DNA of 64,000 nucleotides from Synechococcus sp. PCC 7336 (GTDB lineage Bacteria > Cyanobacteriota > Cyanobacteriia > Thermostichales > PCC-7336), in NCBI RefSeq assembly GCF_000332275.1, contig NZ_CM001776.1, positions 2,855,737 through 2,919,736 of the forward strand, written 5' to 3'. Every line of letters starts with the position of its first letter. Position 1 is the first letter of the stretch. The position numbers were made by a program, and so were the translations under genes. The notes beneath the pieces were generated by a model. That model was not told where the DNA came from and did not search any database. It saw only the letters and a program-made list of their open reading frames with translations. Of the stretch, positions 9,565-19,282 are shown piece after piece.

Positions 9565-10734
9565 ATGCTCTCTTCACTCCCGACCGAGACCCCCGAATCT
9601 GAGAAGATTTCTATCAGGAGCCTCGTGTTTGGCGTTTTGCTACTGTTCATTCCCGTTTCGCTGGCGGCTGAATAGTTTCACTGGGGACCGCTAGCGGTGT
9701 TTGTGGCGGCAGGGTTGTCGATTTTGCCCCTAGCGGGCTGGATGGGAACTGCCACCGAAGAGATTGCGAGTGTGGCGGGCTCGCTGTGGGGGGGCTTGCT
9801 CAATGCCACGTTTGGCAATGCGACTGAGTTGATTGTTGCTGTCTTTGCTCTGCGGGCGGGGTTGGTGGATGTGGTCAAGGCCAGCATTACGGGGTCGATG
9901 ATTGGCAATCTCCTGTTGGTGATGGGCTTGGCGATGTTTTTAGGGGGGTTGCGGCATAAGGAACAAACCTTTCAGCCCACGATCGCCCGCGTCAATGCCT
10001 CAGCCATGACCTTGGCGGCGATCGCGATTTTGGTGCCGACAGCTGTAGATACTACCTCGGATGGCTTGGCGCTAGAGGTGATGCAGCACTTATCGGTGGC
10101 GGTGGCGCTCGTGCTGATTGGGGTGTATGCAATGACACTGTTATTTTCGATGCGCACCCACAGCTATCTCTATGATTTGAAGGGGGATGGCGGTCGAGAC
10201 TCTCGGGAGAGGAGTGAAGTGGAGTCTGCCGAAACAGAAGAAGAAGACAGTCACACTGCGAATGTGGGGTTGTGGATTGGGGTTTTGTTGGCCTGCACGA
10301 TCGCCGTCGCGATTGAGTCGGAACTGCTGGTCTCGAGCTTGGAAGCTGCCACCGCTCAGTTGGGGCTGACGGCACTGTTTACGGGGGTGATTGTGCTACC
10401 CATTATTGGCAATGCGGCAGAACATGCCACGGCTGTGTCGGTGGCCATGAAAAACAAGATGGAGCTATCGATATCCGTGGCAGTGGGCTCTACGCTGCAG
10501 ATTGCCCTGTTTGTAGGACCAGTGTTAGTGCTCTTGGGCCAGTGGATGGGGCAGCCCATGAACTTAGATTTCAACCCGTTTGAGTTGGTGGCGGTGGCGG
10601 TGGCAGTGGCGATCGCCAATTCCATCAGTACAGACGGTCGCTCCAACTGGCTGGAGGGGATTCTGCTGCTGGCGACTTATGCAGTCTTGGGCATCTCGTT
10701 TTACTTCCATCCCGTTATCGAAGGAATTGGTTAA
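9565..10734 (+). pseudogene. Calcium/proton antiporter (CAX family) interrupted by an in-frame TAG
   Basis: A CaCA/CAX exchanger with both alpha-repeat motifs: GGLLNATFGNATELIV in the first half and the matching GNAAEHATAV in the second, joined by an acidic linker of Ser/Glu residues. The natural ATG is probably at 9565 (MLSSLPTETPESEKISIRS), whose frame leads into the first membrane helix and reaches LAAE, then TAG at 9673-9675, then FHWGPLAVF. Family members usually have an aromatic residue at that point, so the TAG probably replaces TAT or TAC. The remaining open frame starts at GTG 9697 (345 aa) and lacks helix 1. The gene is either broken, N-terminally truncated, or miscalled at one base. 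Confidence 0.85.
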
Positions 10735-10766
10735 GCTGTAGCTCGTCGCCAGTTTGAGACTGCTGT

Positions 10767-11489
10767 ATGGATTTGCCGCCCGAGTGGAGTCAGGCGCATG
10801 CACCCCCTCAATTGCAGGTCTGTTCGTTGGGGGAAGTTCCCTACTGTAGCGCTTGGGAGTGGCAGCGGCAGCGGCAGCAGGGGATGGCAGCGGGCGATCG
10901 CCCCGACGGCTTGCTGTTGTTATCCCATCCCCCGGTGTATACCCTCGGGCAGGGGGCGGATGCGGGATTTTTAAAGTTCGATCCCGAGACGGCGACCTAC
11001 GAAGTGCATCGAGTGGAGCGGGGGGGGGAGGTCACCTATCACGGTCCGGGCCAGTGGGTGGGCTATCCGATTCTGAATCTGCGCCGCCACCGACAGGATT
11101 TGCATTGGTATTTACGCCAGTTAGAGCAGGTTCTGATCGAGACTTTGGCTGCATTTGGATTGCAGGGCGATCGCATTCCTGGTTTGACTGGCGTATGGGT
11201 GAATGGGGCGAAGCTGGGGGCGATCGGCATTCGGGCGACTCAATGGATTACTTGGCACGGCTTTGCCCTCAATGTCTGCCCGGATTTAGCAGCGTTCGAT
11301 CGCATCGTGCCCTGCGGAATTGGCGATCGACCTGTGGGCAGCATGGCTCAGTCGATTCCCGATATTTCAATGGAAGCCGTTCGGCCAGAGCTTTTGCGAG
11401 CCTTTAGCAGAGTGTTTGGGTTGGAGGCCCGCATCGTCGAGCTGGACGAGTGGCTGGCTAGCGCGCACAAGCTTGGCGTCAAGCGCTAA
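10767..11489 (+). CDS. lipB: Octanoyltransferase LipB
   Basis: Transfers octanoate from acyl carrier protein to the lipoyl domains of 2-oxoacid dehydrogenases and the glycine cleavage H protein. At 240 aa it has normal length. The family blocks are visible: [44 protein letters not shown] with the conserved lysine, and the catalytic cysteine in FDRIVPCGI. The gene starts 32 bp after the antiporter gene on the same strand and may be read from the same transcript. Confidence 0.95.
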   Translation: MDLPPEWSQAHAPPQLQVCSLGEVPYCSAWEWQRQRQQGMAAGDRPDGLLLLSHPPVYTLGQGADAGFLKFDPETATYEVHRVERGGEVTYHGPGQWVGYPILNLRRHRQDLHWYLRQLEQVLIETLAAFGLQGDRIPGLTGVWVNGAKLGAIGIRATQWITWHGFALNVCPDLAAFDRIVPCGIGDRPVGSMAQSIPDISMEAVRPELLRAFSRVFGLEARIVELDEWLASAHKLGVKR

Positions 11490-11521
11490 AGTCAGCCAAA
11501 AAAGACCGTATTTCTGACGAG

Positions 11522-12430
11522 ATGGTAGCTTCAGCATTGCTGAGGTGCGGGGTAAGCTCTAAAAAGTTTACAGATTGGGGTGGCGTGACAGAATCGCTTA
11601 GCCGGTGGAGGCGCCATTCTAGGCTGGCCCGTTACTGGCGCTACGCCAGACGCAATCCTGCTTGGATAGCGATGTTTGTGCTATCTCGCTTCCGCTCGGT
11701 TTCAAACTGGGTGGTGAGCGTCACCCGTCCCCCCACGCTACCCCTACTGCCAGAAGAAGCATCGCTATTCCCAGAGCTAGATGTGGATGCAGTTGTTGCA
11801 GAATTGCGGCAGGTGGGCTGTTCCGCTCAACTCCGCTTGCCCGCAGATATCTTGGGCGAGATGTTGAGCTTTGCCACTACAGAAGAGCCTCTACCCGTGA
11901 AGCCAAAGTGGTTGGTCCGTCCTGCAGTACGAGCCTTTTATCCTACATTTGGCGAGGAGTGCGGGGCCGCACGACGGCTCGCCAGCGATGCCAAAATCCA
12001 CAATATTGCGGCTCGATATTTAGAATCAGAGCCCATGCTCAAGTCTGCGCGCCTAGGCTGGTGTTTTGTGGGCGATCGCAAAACCTATCGCGAGCTGGCC
12101 CCAGCCCAAACGATCTTTCATTACGATCTGGCTGACTACCGCGTCCTCAAATTTTTCTTTTATCTCACCGATGTCGATGCTAACAGTGGACCGCACGTCT
12201 GCATTCGCAGCAGCCATACCCGCAAGCATTGGAAGCATCAGTTCGCACTATTCGCCAAACAGAGCGATCGCGAAATCTACGAGGCGTACGGTCGCGAAAA
12301 CTGGTGGGAGATCGTCGGCCCTGCTGGATTCGGGTTTGTGGAAGACGTGTATTGCTTCCATCGCGGCACCCCTCCAGTTAATTGTCCCCGTCTGATGGTG
12401 AAGCTCACCTTTACCCGGCATCAGTATTGA
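11522..12430 (+). CDS. Phytanoyl-CoA-dioxygenase-like (2-oxoglutarate/iron) protein
   Basis: A 302-aa protein whose C-terminal half looks like the PhyH family: the iron motif H-x-D is in TIFHYDLADYRVLKFFFYL, followed by a double-stranded helix segment (VDANSGPHVCIRSSHTRKHW), and the distal histidine is in VYCFHRGTPP, with a plausible 2-oxoglutarate-binding arginine in CPRLMVKL. The N-terminal 90 residues are basic and unassigned. Starts at 11522 or further inside are possible. The substrate is unknown. It lies 32 bp after lipB. Confidence 0.72.
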   Translation: MVASALLRCGVSSKKFTDWGGVTESLSRWRRHSRLARYWRYARRNPAWIAMFVLSRFRSVSNWVVSVTRPPTLPLLPEEASLFPELDVDAVVAELRQVGCSAQLRLPADILGEMLSFATTEEPLPVKPKWLVRPAVRAFYPTFGEECGAARRLASDAKIHNIAARYLESEPMLKSARLGWCFVGDRKTYRELAPAQTIFHYDLADYRVLKFFFYLTDVDANSGPHVCIRSSHTRKHWKHQFALFAKQSDREIYEAYGRENWWEIVGPAGFGFVEDVYCFHRGTPPVNCPRLMVKLTFTRHQY

Positions 12431-12654
12431 GAGACTCGCAGGTCAATCAAGTCCTGGCGGATCGAACCCATGTCGCTGGGGAAAAGGATACCCAATAATT
12501 TCCAATAATCCCGAACAATAGCCCAAAAGTCAGCGACAGCTTACCCAATTTAATTCCCTAGAACGCTCTGCTCCTGTGCCGAATAATGGCTGGTAATCGA
12601 GGCAAAGCCCTGTAGGCAACTCGATAGCAGACCGAATCTGATGGAGGAGAGAGG

Positions 12655-14832
12655 ATGATGGATAAGCGGCGATCGCGTCAGAGAACGCAACGAGACAAAC
12701 CGCCGAGGCAGGGATGGCGGTGGCTGTCGGCAGGGGTGGTGGCGATCGCCCTCCTGTTGCTGGGAACCCATGCGTGGGCCACTCCCACTCGCGAAGAGTT
12801 ACCCTCCCTATTTGGGCGGGATGGAATTCAATACACCGCTCGAGCGATTGAGTTCGAACGGGAGCCTGAAGATTACGGCGGCTTATACGCCCAAATTGAT
12901 GGCGAGATTGTGGCTTTCCCGCTGCAACAAACGGAAGTCACGGCGGATGTGGCTGGGAATATCGCGCGGGTTGAAGTGCGGCAAAGCTTTACCAATCCCT
13001 ACGACTATCCACTGGAGGCCATTTATCAATTCCCGCTGCCGGAGGATGCCGCCGTGGACGACATGGAGATCCAAATTGGGGATCTGGTTGTGCGGGGGGA
13101 GATAAAGGAGCGACAAGAGGCCCAGCAGATTTACGCAGAGGCTAAAGAGAGCGGGCGAACGGCAGCGCTGCTGGAGCAAGAACGACCTAATCTCTTCACC
13201 CAATCCCTCGCCAATATTATTCCTGGCGAGACGATTGATACCGTAATTCGCTACACCAACACCCTCAAATTTGAGGGGGGCGACTACGAGTTTGCCTTCC
13301 CGATGGTCGTCGGCCCCCGCTACATTCCCGAGGATGCCAGCGGAAATGTCGATTTCAATCGCGTTCCCGATGTCTCTAGAATTACCCCTCCCATGCTGCC
13401 GCCAGAGGTGCGCTCCGGCCACGACATCGGCGTCACCGTCACTATCGATGCTGGGGTTCCCATTCGCGATGTGCGATCGCCCTCCCACGCAATTGACACG
13501 GAAAACCAGAATGGGGCCGTCAGAGTTCAGCTTGCCGATCGCAATACGATCCCCAACAAAGATCTGATTTTGCGCTACCAAATTGCAGGCGAGAACACCC
13601 AAGCAACCGTGTTAGCGCAAGCGGACGATCGCGGCGGCCACTTCGCCTCTTACCTGATTCCGGCGATCGACTATCAACTGGGGGAAATTGTGCCCAAAGA
13701 TGTGGTCTTCCTGATCGACACCTCGGGCTCGCAATCCGGCCCGCCCATTCTGCAATCCAAAGCCTTAATGCGGCAATTTATCGATCGCCTCAACCCCGAC
13801 GACACCTTCAGCATCGTCAACTTTGCCAACGAGAGTCGGGCGCTCTCCCGCCAACCGCTCGACAATACGCCCCAAAATCGTCGTCGTGCTTTGGCCTACA
13901 TCAACGGCTTGCGGGCAGATGGCGGCACGGAATTAATGAATGGCATCGAGACCGTGCTGAACTTCCCACCCGCGCGGGACAGCCGCTTGCGCAGCATTGT
14001 CTTGCTCACCGATGGGCTGATTGGGGATGACGAACGGGTGATTGGCGCCGTGCGCGATCGCCTCCAGCGGGGCAATCGCATCTACACCTTTGGCGTGGGC
14101 TCCGCCACCAACCGCTTTTTACTGGAGCGACTGGCGGAAGTGGGGCGCGGCAAAGCCGAGATTCTGCCCCCCGCCGAACCGGCTGAAGCAGTGGCTGACA
14201 AATTTGTCAGCACCATCAACAACCCCGTTCTGACCAATATTGAGGTGAACTGGCTGGGCAGTGGCGATATACCTGAAATCTATCCGCAGCGCCCCTCCGA
14301 CCTGTTTGCCAAGCAGCCCTTAGTGCTGCACGGTCGCAAGCCCGACGGCAGCAGCGGCAGGATCGAGATCGTCGGCAATTTAGCCAGTGGCGAAACCTAT
14401 CGGCGGGAATTAAGGGTGAATTTTGAGTCGGGAACAGGCAATCCCGGCATCGCTCAATTGTGGGGACGGGCGCGGATTAAAGACCTGATGAACCAGATGT
14501 ATAACCGCGAAACGGATGCGGGCATTCAAGCGGTCACCCAAACCGCATTAGACTATCGCTTGCTATCGAAATACACCGCCTTTGTGGCCGTGACTGAAAC
14601 AATCCGCGTCGATCCCAGCCAGCCGTCCGTGCGCCAGCAGGTTCCCGTCGCAACCCCTGAAGGCATTCAACTCAGAGACAACCGCAACGCCCATCAACCC
14701 CAGTTTGTCTATTCATCGCCCGAACCTCTAGAAATTCTCGGCAATCTATTGGCGCTGCTGGTGTTAGTGGTGCTGCTTTGCAAGACCCAGATTGTTCGAA
14801 AGAGGAGCGAAATGTCGAGTTCGACTCATTAA
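12655..14832 (+). CDS. VIT and von Willebrand A domain protein with PEP-CTERM sorting tail
   Basis: A 725-aa secreted protein. It has an N-terminal membrane signal segment (about residues 24-42), a VIT domain (about 60-180, with VEVRQSFTNPYDYPLEAIYQFPLP-like sequence) and a VWA domain with the metal site DTSGSQS near residue 355 and a later TDGLIGDD. The C-terminus is SSPEPLEILG at 687-696, a short hydrophobic helix, then the basic KTQIVRKR: a PEP-CTERM-type exosortase recognition tail. The next two genes encode a cyanoexosortase and its accessory protein, so this is very likely the local substrate. A strong ribosome binding site (GGAGGAGAGAGG) precedes the ATG at 12655. Confidence 0.88.
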   Translation: MMDKRRSRQRTQRDKPPRQGWRWLSAGVVAIALLLLGTHAWATPTREELPSLFGRDGIQYTARAIEFEREPEDYGGLYAQIDGEIVAFPLQQTEVTADVAGNIARVEVRQSFTNPYDYPLEAIYQFPLPEDAAVDDMEIQIGDLVVRGEIKERQEAQQIYAEAKESGRTAALLEQERPNLFTQSLANIIPGETIDTVIRYTNTLKFEGGDYEFAFPMVVGPRYIPEDASGNVDFNRVPDVSRITPPMLPPEVRSGHDIGVTVTIDAGVPIRDVRSPSHAIDTENQNGAVRVQLADRNTIPNKDLILRYQIAGENTQATVLAQADDRGGHFASYLIPAIDYQLGEIVPKDVVFLIDTSGSQSGPPILQSKALMRQFIDRLNPDDTFSIVNFANESRALSRQPLDNTPQNRRRALAYINGLRADGGTELMNGIETVLNFPPARDSRLRSIVLLTDGLIGDDERVIGAVRDRLQRGNRIYTFGVGSATNRFLLERLAEVGRGKAEILPPAEPAEAVADKFVSTINNPVLTNIEVNWLGSGDIPEIYPQRPSDLFAKQPLVLHGRKPDGSSGRIEIVGNLASGETYRRELRVNFESGTGNPGIAQLWGRARIKDLMNQMYNRETDAGIQAVTQTALDYRLLSKYTAFVAVTETIRVDPSQPSVRQQVPVATPEGIQLRDNRNAHQPQFVYSSPEPLEILGNLLALLVLVVLLCKTQIVRKRSEMSSSTH

Positions 14833-14929
14833 AAAGGACGAGTCAATCAGGGGAAACAGTCTCTTTTACCTCCCTCTTTTCTCCCCCACTGAGGGTTATG
14901 ACTAATACCGCTATCGAAAGGAGTCAATT

Positions 14930-15799
14930 GTGTTTGAACTTTCCAACCGCGACATCTGGACTGCCAGAGTGCAATACTCGCGAGCTTCGAAAAACTGGCT
15001 GATAGCCATCTTTGTAGGACTTGTAGGCATCCATCTCATCTCGGTTTGGAGCAGCGATAACGTGAATTTGTGGAGTGCGAGCTGTCTATTTTGGGCGGCG
15101 ACGATCGCCTCCCTCTGGCGCTGCCGCCAAGCCTTGCGTTGCGAAAGTAGTCTTGCGGCTATCGTCACCAGTTTCCTACTCATCGCCTGGATACTCTATA
15201 AAAGCCTGCACCTCTTCGACGCCGATATTTTCTTGCGAGTTTCCCCCATCCTGTCGCTTTTGGGCTTCGGCCTACTTGCCTCGGGCTTTCAAGGATTGCG
15301 CCCTTATGCCAAAGCCTTTCAACTGTTGGGATTTTTGGCTTTCCCTTGGGAACTGCTTTACCTGCTCGATATCACCACCTCGACCGCCAAATTTTCGGCA
15401 GCAGTGTTGAACGCGATCGGTTTTGAAGTCCAGCGACAGGGGTTTTTAGTGGCGCTGCCCAATGGTGCCATTGAAGTCTTCAACGGCTGTTCGGGGGTGC
15501 AACTGATTGCCCAACTGATGGGATTTACCTGGCTCTATCTCTGCTGGGTTGCCCCCAAGCCGATTGTGCGAGGCATTGTGGCGATCGCCGCCGTGCTGTT
15601 GGGCTTTGCCATCAATGGCCTGCGGGTCACATTAATGGCGGTGCTGGCAAACGCAGCGGCATATGACTGGCTGGCTTACTGGCACTTGGGCGACGGTTCC
15701 CTCCTGTTCCCCCTTGCAGCAGCAGCCCTGTTCGGCCTCTTCCTCTGGTCTGTCCACAAACTGCTGGTCTGCCCACAGCTCTCTCGCGCCTGCGTTTGA
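14930..15799 (+). CDS. crtA: Cyanoexosortase A
   Basis: A 289-aa polytopic membrane transpeptidase-like protein. The exosortase catalytic triad is visible: Cys in EVFNGCSGVQLIAQ (about residue 187), Arg in INGLRVTLMA (about 232) and His in YWHLGDGSLLFPL (about 251). It is expected to cleave PEP-CTERM tails during export. GTG at 14930 is the start; it follows AAAGGAG by 7 bases. The gene sits between a PEP-CTERM-bearing VIT-VWA protein and the accessory protein, all on one strand. Exosortase A-type enzymes have several named subclasses, and the cyanobacterial one fits best. Confidence 0.9.
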   Translation: MFELSNRDIWTARVQYSRASKNWLIAIFVGLVGIHLISVWSSDNVNLWSASCLFWAATIASLWRCRQALRCESSLAAIVTSFLLIAWILYKSLHLFDADIFLRVSPILSLLGFGLLASGFQGLRPYAKAFQLLGFLAFPWELLYLLDITTSTAKFSAAVLNAIGFEVQRQGFLVALPNGAIEVFNGCSGVQLIAQLMGFTWLYLCWVAPKPIVRGIVAIAAVLLGFAINGLRVTLMAVLANAAAYDWLAYWHLGDGSLLFPLAAAALFGLFLWSVHKLLVCPQLSRACV

Positions 15800-15826
15800 G
15801 CAGAGAATTCTCGGAGAAATCGACCG

Positions 15827-16513
15827 ATGCCGAAATGGAACCCACTGCAAACCCCAGTCCTGGCAACCGTCTTGCTGGCGATCGCCGTCACGGCAATTCA
15901 AACCCTCAACCGCCCCCAACTCCAATCTGTTGCAGTTCCCTCCTATATCTATCCCGAAGTCGTCCCCCTGCCCGGTTGGCAAGAGATTCCCGCCCGCGCC
16001 GCCGAAACCCCTCCCACGCTGTTTCCCCCTCCCAGTCCCCACGCGCCCAGCGGCGAGGTAGTGGCCAGCACTCAGTATTTATACCGTCACGATACAACTA
16101 TCTTAACGATAGATACGAGATACCTCATCAATACAAATGGGCAGCTTAAGGACTATATCAGCGAGCTCTCAGGAACTCTCTGGTCTGCACTGCGAGAACG
16201 AGACAACGTCGGGCACTATGGACTTTTTACTGATGGAGACAGAGCTTACATCAGTGCCTGCCTCAATCCTCGCGGCGGCAGTACGGTCACGAGCGATCGA
16301 TTCAGGCAAAATCGTTACCTCTACGACTTCCGTCCCGCCCGCATCGCGGCCTGGGTTGTGGGTCGAGACACCATTCAAGACCGACGGTGTCTGTGGACGA
16401 CCCTCTCTGTGGCGATCGCTGATTATGCCTCTCTCTCCCAAGCCGAACGAGACCTCGAAACCGCCTGGTTCGATTGGTTTGCCTGGTGGACTGCGAATTT
16501 CCCCAAGACTTAG
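15827..16513 (+). CDS. Cyanoexosortase A system-associated protein
   Basis: A 228-aa protein with one N-terminal membrane helix (about residues 8-25) and a periplasmic domain, resembling the EpsI-like protein that regularly accompanies cyanoexosortase A. It contains the block LPGWQEIPA after the helix, as in that family, and a Cys-containing segment AYISACLNPRGGSTVTSDRF. It starts 27 bp after the exosortase gene. Its biochemical role is unknown. Confidence 0.8.
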   Translation: MPKWNPLQTPVLATVLLAIAVTAIQTLNRPQLQSVAVPSYIYPEVVPLPGWQEIPARAAETPPTLFPPPSPHAPSGEVVASTQYLYRHDTTILTIDTRYLINTNGQLKDYISELSGTLWSALRERDNVGHYGLFTDGDRAYISACLNPRGGSTVTSDRFRQNRYLYDFRPARIAAWVVGRDTIQDRRCLWTTLSVAIADYASLSQAERDLETAWFDWFAWWTANFPKT

Positions 16514-16947
16514 TTGCAGCTCTCTGGCGATCGCCATGACTTAAAACTGCGGGCCGCCTCTATTGCTGCCCCGCCATCGATCTCAATCTCTCGAACCTGT
16601 TTTGCAACCGGTCAGTCTGAATCCGCGAGGAATCAATCTATGAATATTTTGCGCAGTTCCCATCCCACTCTTGGAGGAGAGCTCCCCATGGCTGCATCGA
16701 CTTCCATTCGTCCTACTGTCTGCCCCCGCCCTTCTGGCCTAATTTATGTCAAGGCTTGGATGTTCCGGGCCCATCAGCCCTTACTGCCCGAATTGCTGTT
16801 CAAGCCCTCCCAAGGTTCACCCAAATGGTGGCAACAGCTCTGCAGCCGCCAGTAAAGCCCACTTTCCTCAATCCATATCATCCCCATCCCTCTACTCCCA
16901 ATGCCAACAGCGGTCTACTCTGTTGGGGGAGCGGAGGGATGACGTTT
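16514..16947. other. Intergenic region after the exosortase locus
   Basis: About 430 bp with no gene I can support. Frames running through it have no recognisable products. A GGAGGG ribosome binding site at 16933-16938 serves the next gene. Confidence 0.4.
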
Positions 16948-17742
16948 ATGTATGCAGTTGTGTTCGACATTGACGGGGTGATTCGCGATGTCAGTCAATC
17001 CTATCGGCGGGCCCTGGCGGATACGGTAGAGGAATTTACGGGGCGATTGCTGCCTCGGTCGTGGCGACCGACGAATTTCGATATTGACGAGCTCAAGCGG
17101 GAAGGTCTCTGGAATAACGATTGGGAGGGTTCTAGAGAGTTTGTCTATCGGGCTTGGGAACAGCAGGGAGGCGATCGGGCCGATCTGGCGATCGATTATG
17201 GCGAGTTAGTTGGTTTTTTTCAAAGCCGCTATCGCGGTCGGGGCAATCGCCCGGAGGAGTGGGAGGGCTATATCAATGACGAGCCACTGCTGGTGAGTGC
17301 CGATTATTTTGCCAGTCTCGATCGCGGCCGAGTTCATTGGGGGTTTTTCAGCGGAGCCACGCGGGGATCGGCTCATTATGTCTTGACCCGTCGCCTGCAA
17401 TTGCCAGAGCCGATTCTTTACGCTATGGAAGATGGTCCCGAAAAGCCCGATCCTGCTGGCTTGTTTTGGGTGGTGCAGCAGCTAGAAGCTCGGGTGAGGA
17501 AGCGATTTGACGGTGTTGCCTATTGTGGCGATACCTCTAGCGATATGGCGGCATTGGCCACTGCCCGCGATCGCCAGCCCGATCGCCACTGGCGATCGGT
17601 AGGGATTGTCCCCCCCCACTTGTGGGGAGAGGGCGATCGGCAAGCGGAGTTCGAACGCATGTTATTCGAGCGAGGAGCCGATATCGTGCTTTCGCGTGCG
17701 ACCGAGCTGACACCGCAACAGATTAACGACTTATTTGCTTAG
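16948..17742 (+). CDS. HAD-superfamily hydrolase, subfamily IA (cyanobacterial/plastid type)
   Basis: A 264-aa phosphohydrolase-like protein. HAD motif I is VVFDIDGVIRDV at the very N-terminus, motif II is the FFSGATRGS region, and the C-terminal motif III/IV region contains YCGDTSSDMAAL with the metal-binding Asp residues. The start is set at ATG 16948, 9 bases after GGAGGG; the frame is open back to 16756, but that extension does not look like this family. The phosphate-ester substrate is unknown. The cyanobacterial/plant HAD-IA group with this DGVIRDVSQSYRRA N-terminus has been recognised, but I know of no assigned function. Confidence 0.85.
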   Translation: MYAVVFDIDGVIRDVSQSYRRALADTVEEFTGRLLPRSWRPTNFDIDELKREGLWNNDWEGSREFVYRAWEQQGGDRADLAIDYGELVGFFQSRYRGRGNRPEEWEGYINDEPLLVSADYFASLDRGRVHWGFFSGATRGSAHYVLTRRLQLPEPILYAMEDGPEKPDPAGLFWVVQQLEARVRKRFDGVAYCGDTSSDMAALATARDRQPDRHWRSVGIVPPHLWGEGDRQAEFERMLFERGADIVLSRATELTPQQINDLFA

Positions 17743-17766
17743 GTGTTTTCTCCATCACAGCCAAAA

Positions 17767-17794
17767 GCGGATGTAGGTTACTGCCTACATCCGC
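17767..17794. terminator. Hairpin terminator between convergent genes
   Basis: A perfect 11-bp stem (GCGGATGTAGG with its complement at 17784-17794) around the 6-base loop TTACTG. Read on the minus strand it is followed by TTTTGG, so it probably ends the minus-strand oxidoreductase transcript. For the plus-strand HAD gene the T-run is weak. It lies between the stops of the two convergent genes. Confidence 0.75.
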
Positions 17795-17824
17795 CTTGAG
17801 ATGTTTGTAAATCGCGGTCAGAAA

Positions 17825-19150
17825 TTATCGCGAGGAGTAGGTGGCGAGCTTCTCCTCCACATCGCGATCGCCTGCCGTCTCCACCTCCTTGAGATGCTTG
17901 GGCTTGAACTTGGCATCCATTAACTGATGCTCGTGTCCGGCAACCACCATCTGCCCCTCAATCATCTTGCGCAAGATCTGAGTGCGTCGCTGGCGACCCA
18001 TCAGCAGAGCCCCTACCAACTTGCCATCCTTGAAGGTCAGCTTGAAGTAGTTGTAGTCCCCTTTGCCCGGATCGTAGGTACGGCTGGTGTAGCCTTGACC
18101 CTCTGGCGGGTCGAAGACCCCCAGCAGTGTGTAGGGAATGTCGTAAAGAACGCCCGCATTGTAGAACAGACCTTCGTTGTAGACAGTAGCTTGTCCCATG
18201 AGGTTTGTGGCTGCTGCAATCCCCTGCATGGTAGCCACCTGCCAGGTGCGGTTGGGTCGCCGACCCAGCATCATTCCCCCCTGTACCCAAGTGCAATCGC
18301 CAGCGGCATAGATATTGTCAAAGTTGGTGCGTAGGTGCTCGTCCACCACAATGCAGCCCTTTTCCACCAGAATGCCAGATCCTTCTAAAAAGCTCGCATT
18401 GGGCCGAATGCCGCAGCAAACCCCAACAATATCGGCGGGGAATTCTTCACCATTGCTAGCTCGCACCGCCACAACATGCCCGCTTTCATCGCCGACAATC
18501 TCGGTGGCAGAGGTCAGCAACCTAAAATCTGCGCCAGTATCTCGCACTCGCTTGGCCAAGATTTCGCCAGCCGCGGTGTCTGTTAGCGGCTCGCCCAGGC
18601 GATCGCCCAACTGCAGCATCATCACATTCAATCCCGCGCGGTTGCAGCAGTCAGCCAATTCTAGGCCCAAGACTCCGGCCCCGACGATGACTGCATTTTT
18701 GACGGTTTTGAATTGCTCTTCATACCAGAAGGTATCGTCCATATCCCAGTAGCCCAGGCGCACTCCTTTGAGGTCCAGACCTTTGATGGGAGGGGCGATC
18801 GCGTGACCGCCAGTAGCGACGATCGAACCGGTGTAAGCAATCGGGGTACCGTTGGTTAAAACCACTCGATTGGCTTGGGGTTCGACCCGAGCGACGCGAC
18901 CTTGTATCACATCGATATTGAGGGCCTCGTATTCTTCGGGTTGCTTGACGGTGAGCGATTCTAGGGGGGTGCTGCCTTGTAGGTAAGTCGACAGAGACAG
19001 CCGCCGGTAGAAGGGGTAAGGTTCGCCGTTAATAACTTGAACCTCGGCGTCTGGACTTAGGCGGCGAATTTGCTCTGCTGCGCTAATGCCAGCTACACCC
19101 GCTCCGATAATGATGTAGCGATTGACCACGGTTCCACTCCATATGTTCAA
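17825..19150 (-). CDS. FAD-dependent pyridine-nucleotide oxidoreductase
   Basis: A 441-aa flavoprotein of the two-dinucleotide-binding-domain family. The FAD motif is YIIIGAGVAGISAAEQIRR at the N-terminus, the NAD(P) motif is AVIVGAGVLGLELADCC at about residues 153-169, and the second FAD motif is NIYAAGDCTWVQGG near 292. It resembles the rubredoxin/nitrite reductase-type NADH-binding half. The natural start may be an inner GTG (VVNRYIIIGAG). The redox partner is unknown and no ferredoxin or rubredoxin gene is nearby. Confidence 0.85.
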   Translation of the reverse strand: MNIWSGTVVNRYIIIGAGVAGISAAEQIRRLSPDAEVQVINGEPYPFYRRLSLSTYLQGSTPLESLTVKQPEEYEALNIDVIQGRVARVEPQANRVVLTNGTPIAYTGSIVATGGHAIAPPIKGLDLKGVRLGYWDMDDTFWYEEQFKTVKNAVIVGAGVLGLELADCCNRAGLNVMMLQLGDRLGEPLTDTAAGEILAKRVRDTGADFRLLTSATEIVGDESGHVVAVRASNGEEFPADIVGVCCGIRPNASFLEGSGILVEKGCIVVDEHLRTNFDNIYAAGDCTWVQGGMMLGRRPNRTWQVATMQGIAAATNLMGQATVYNEGLFYNAGVLYDIPYTLLGVFDPPEGQGYTSRTYDPGKGDYNYFKLTFKDGKLVGALLMGRQRRTQILRKMIEGQMVVAGHEHQLMDAKFKPKHLKEVETAGDRDVEEKLATYSSR

Positions 19151-19282
19151 CCTCAGTCTAGAAAGGCGTCAATGGCGAGTTAGGGGTTTGCGGGTTTTCT
19201 TCAATATCCCGTTGCTTAACGCAATCAACAAAACAAAGATTTACTAAGTTCTGCTGAGTTTTGATGTGATATCTCTAGATTG

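Noticed and set aside
9673-9675. Possible TAG recoding (UAG read as an amino acid)
   Set aside because: TAG is used as a normal stop by other genes in the window (for example urtC at 889 and urtD at 1688) and no suppressor or stimulatory element is seen; a mutation or miscall is simpler.
16756-16947. Extended N-terminus of the HAD hydrolase
   Set aside because: The extra residues do not resemble the family, while ATG 16948 has a well-placed GGAGGG and starts directly at motif I.
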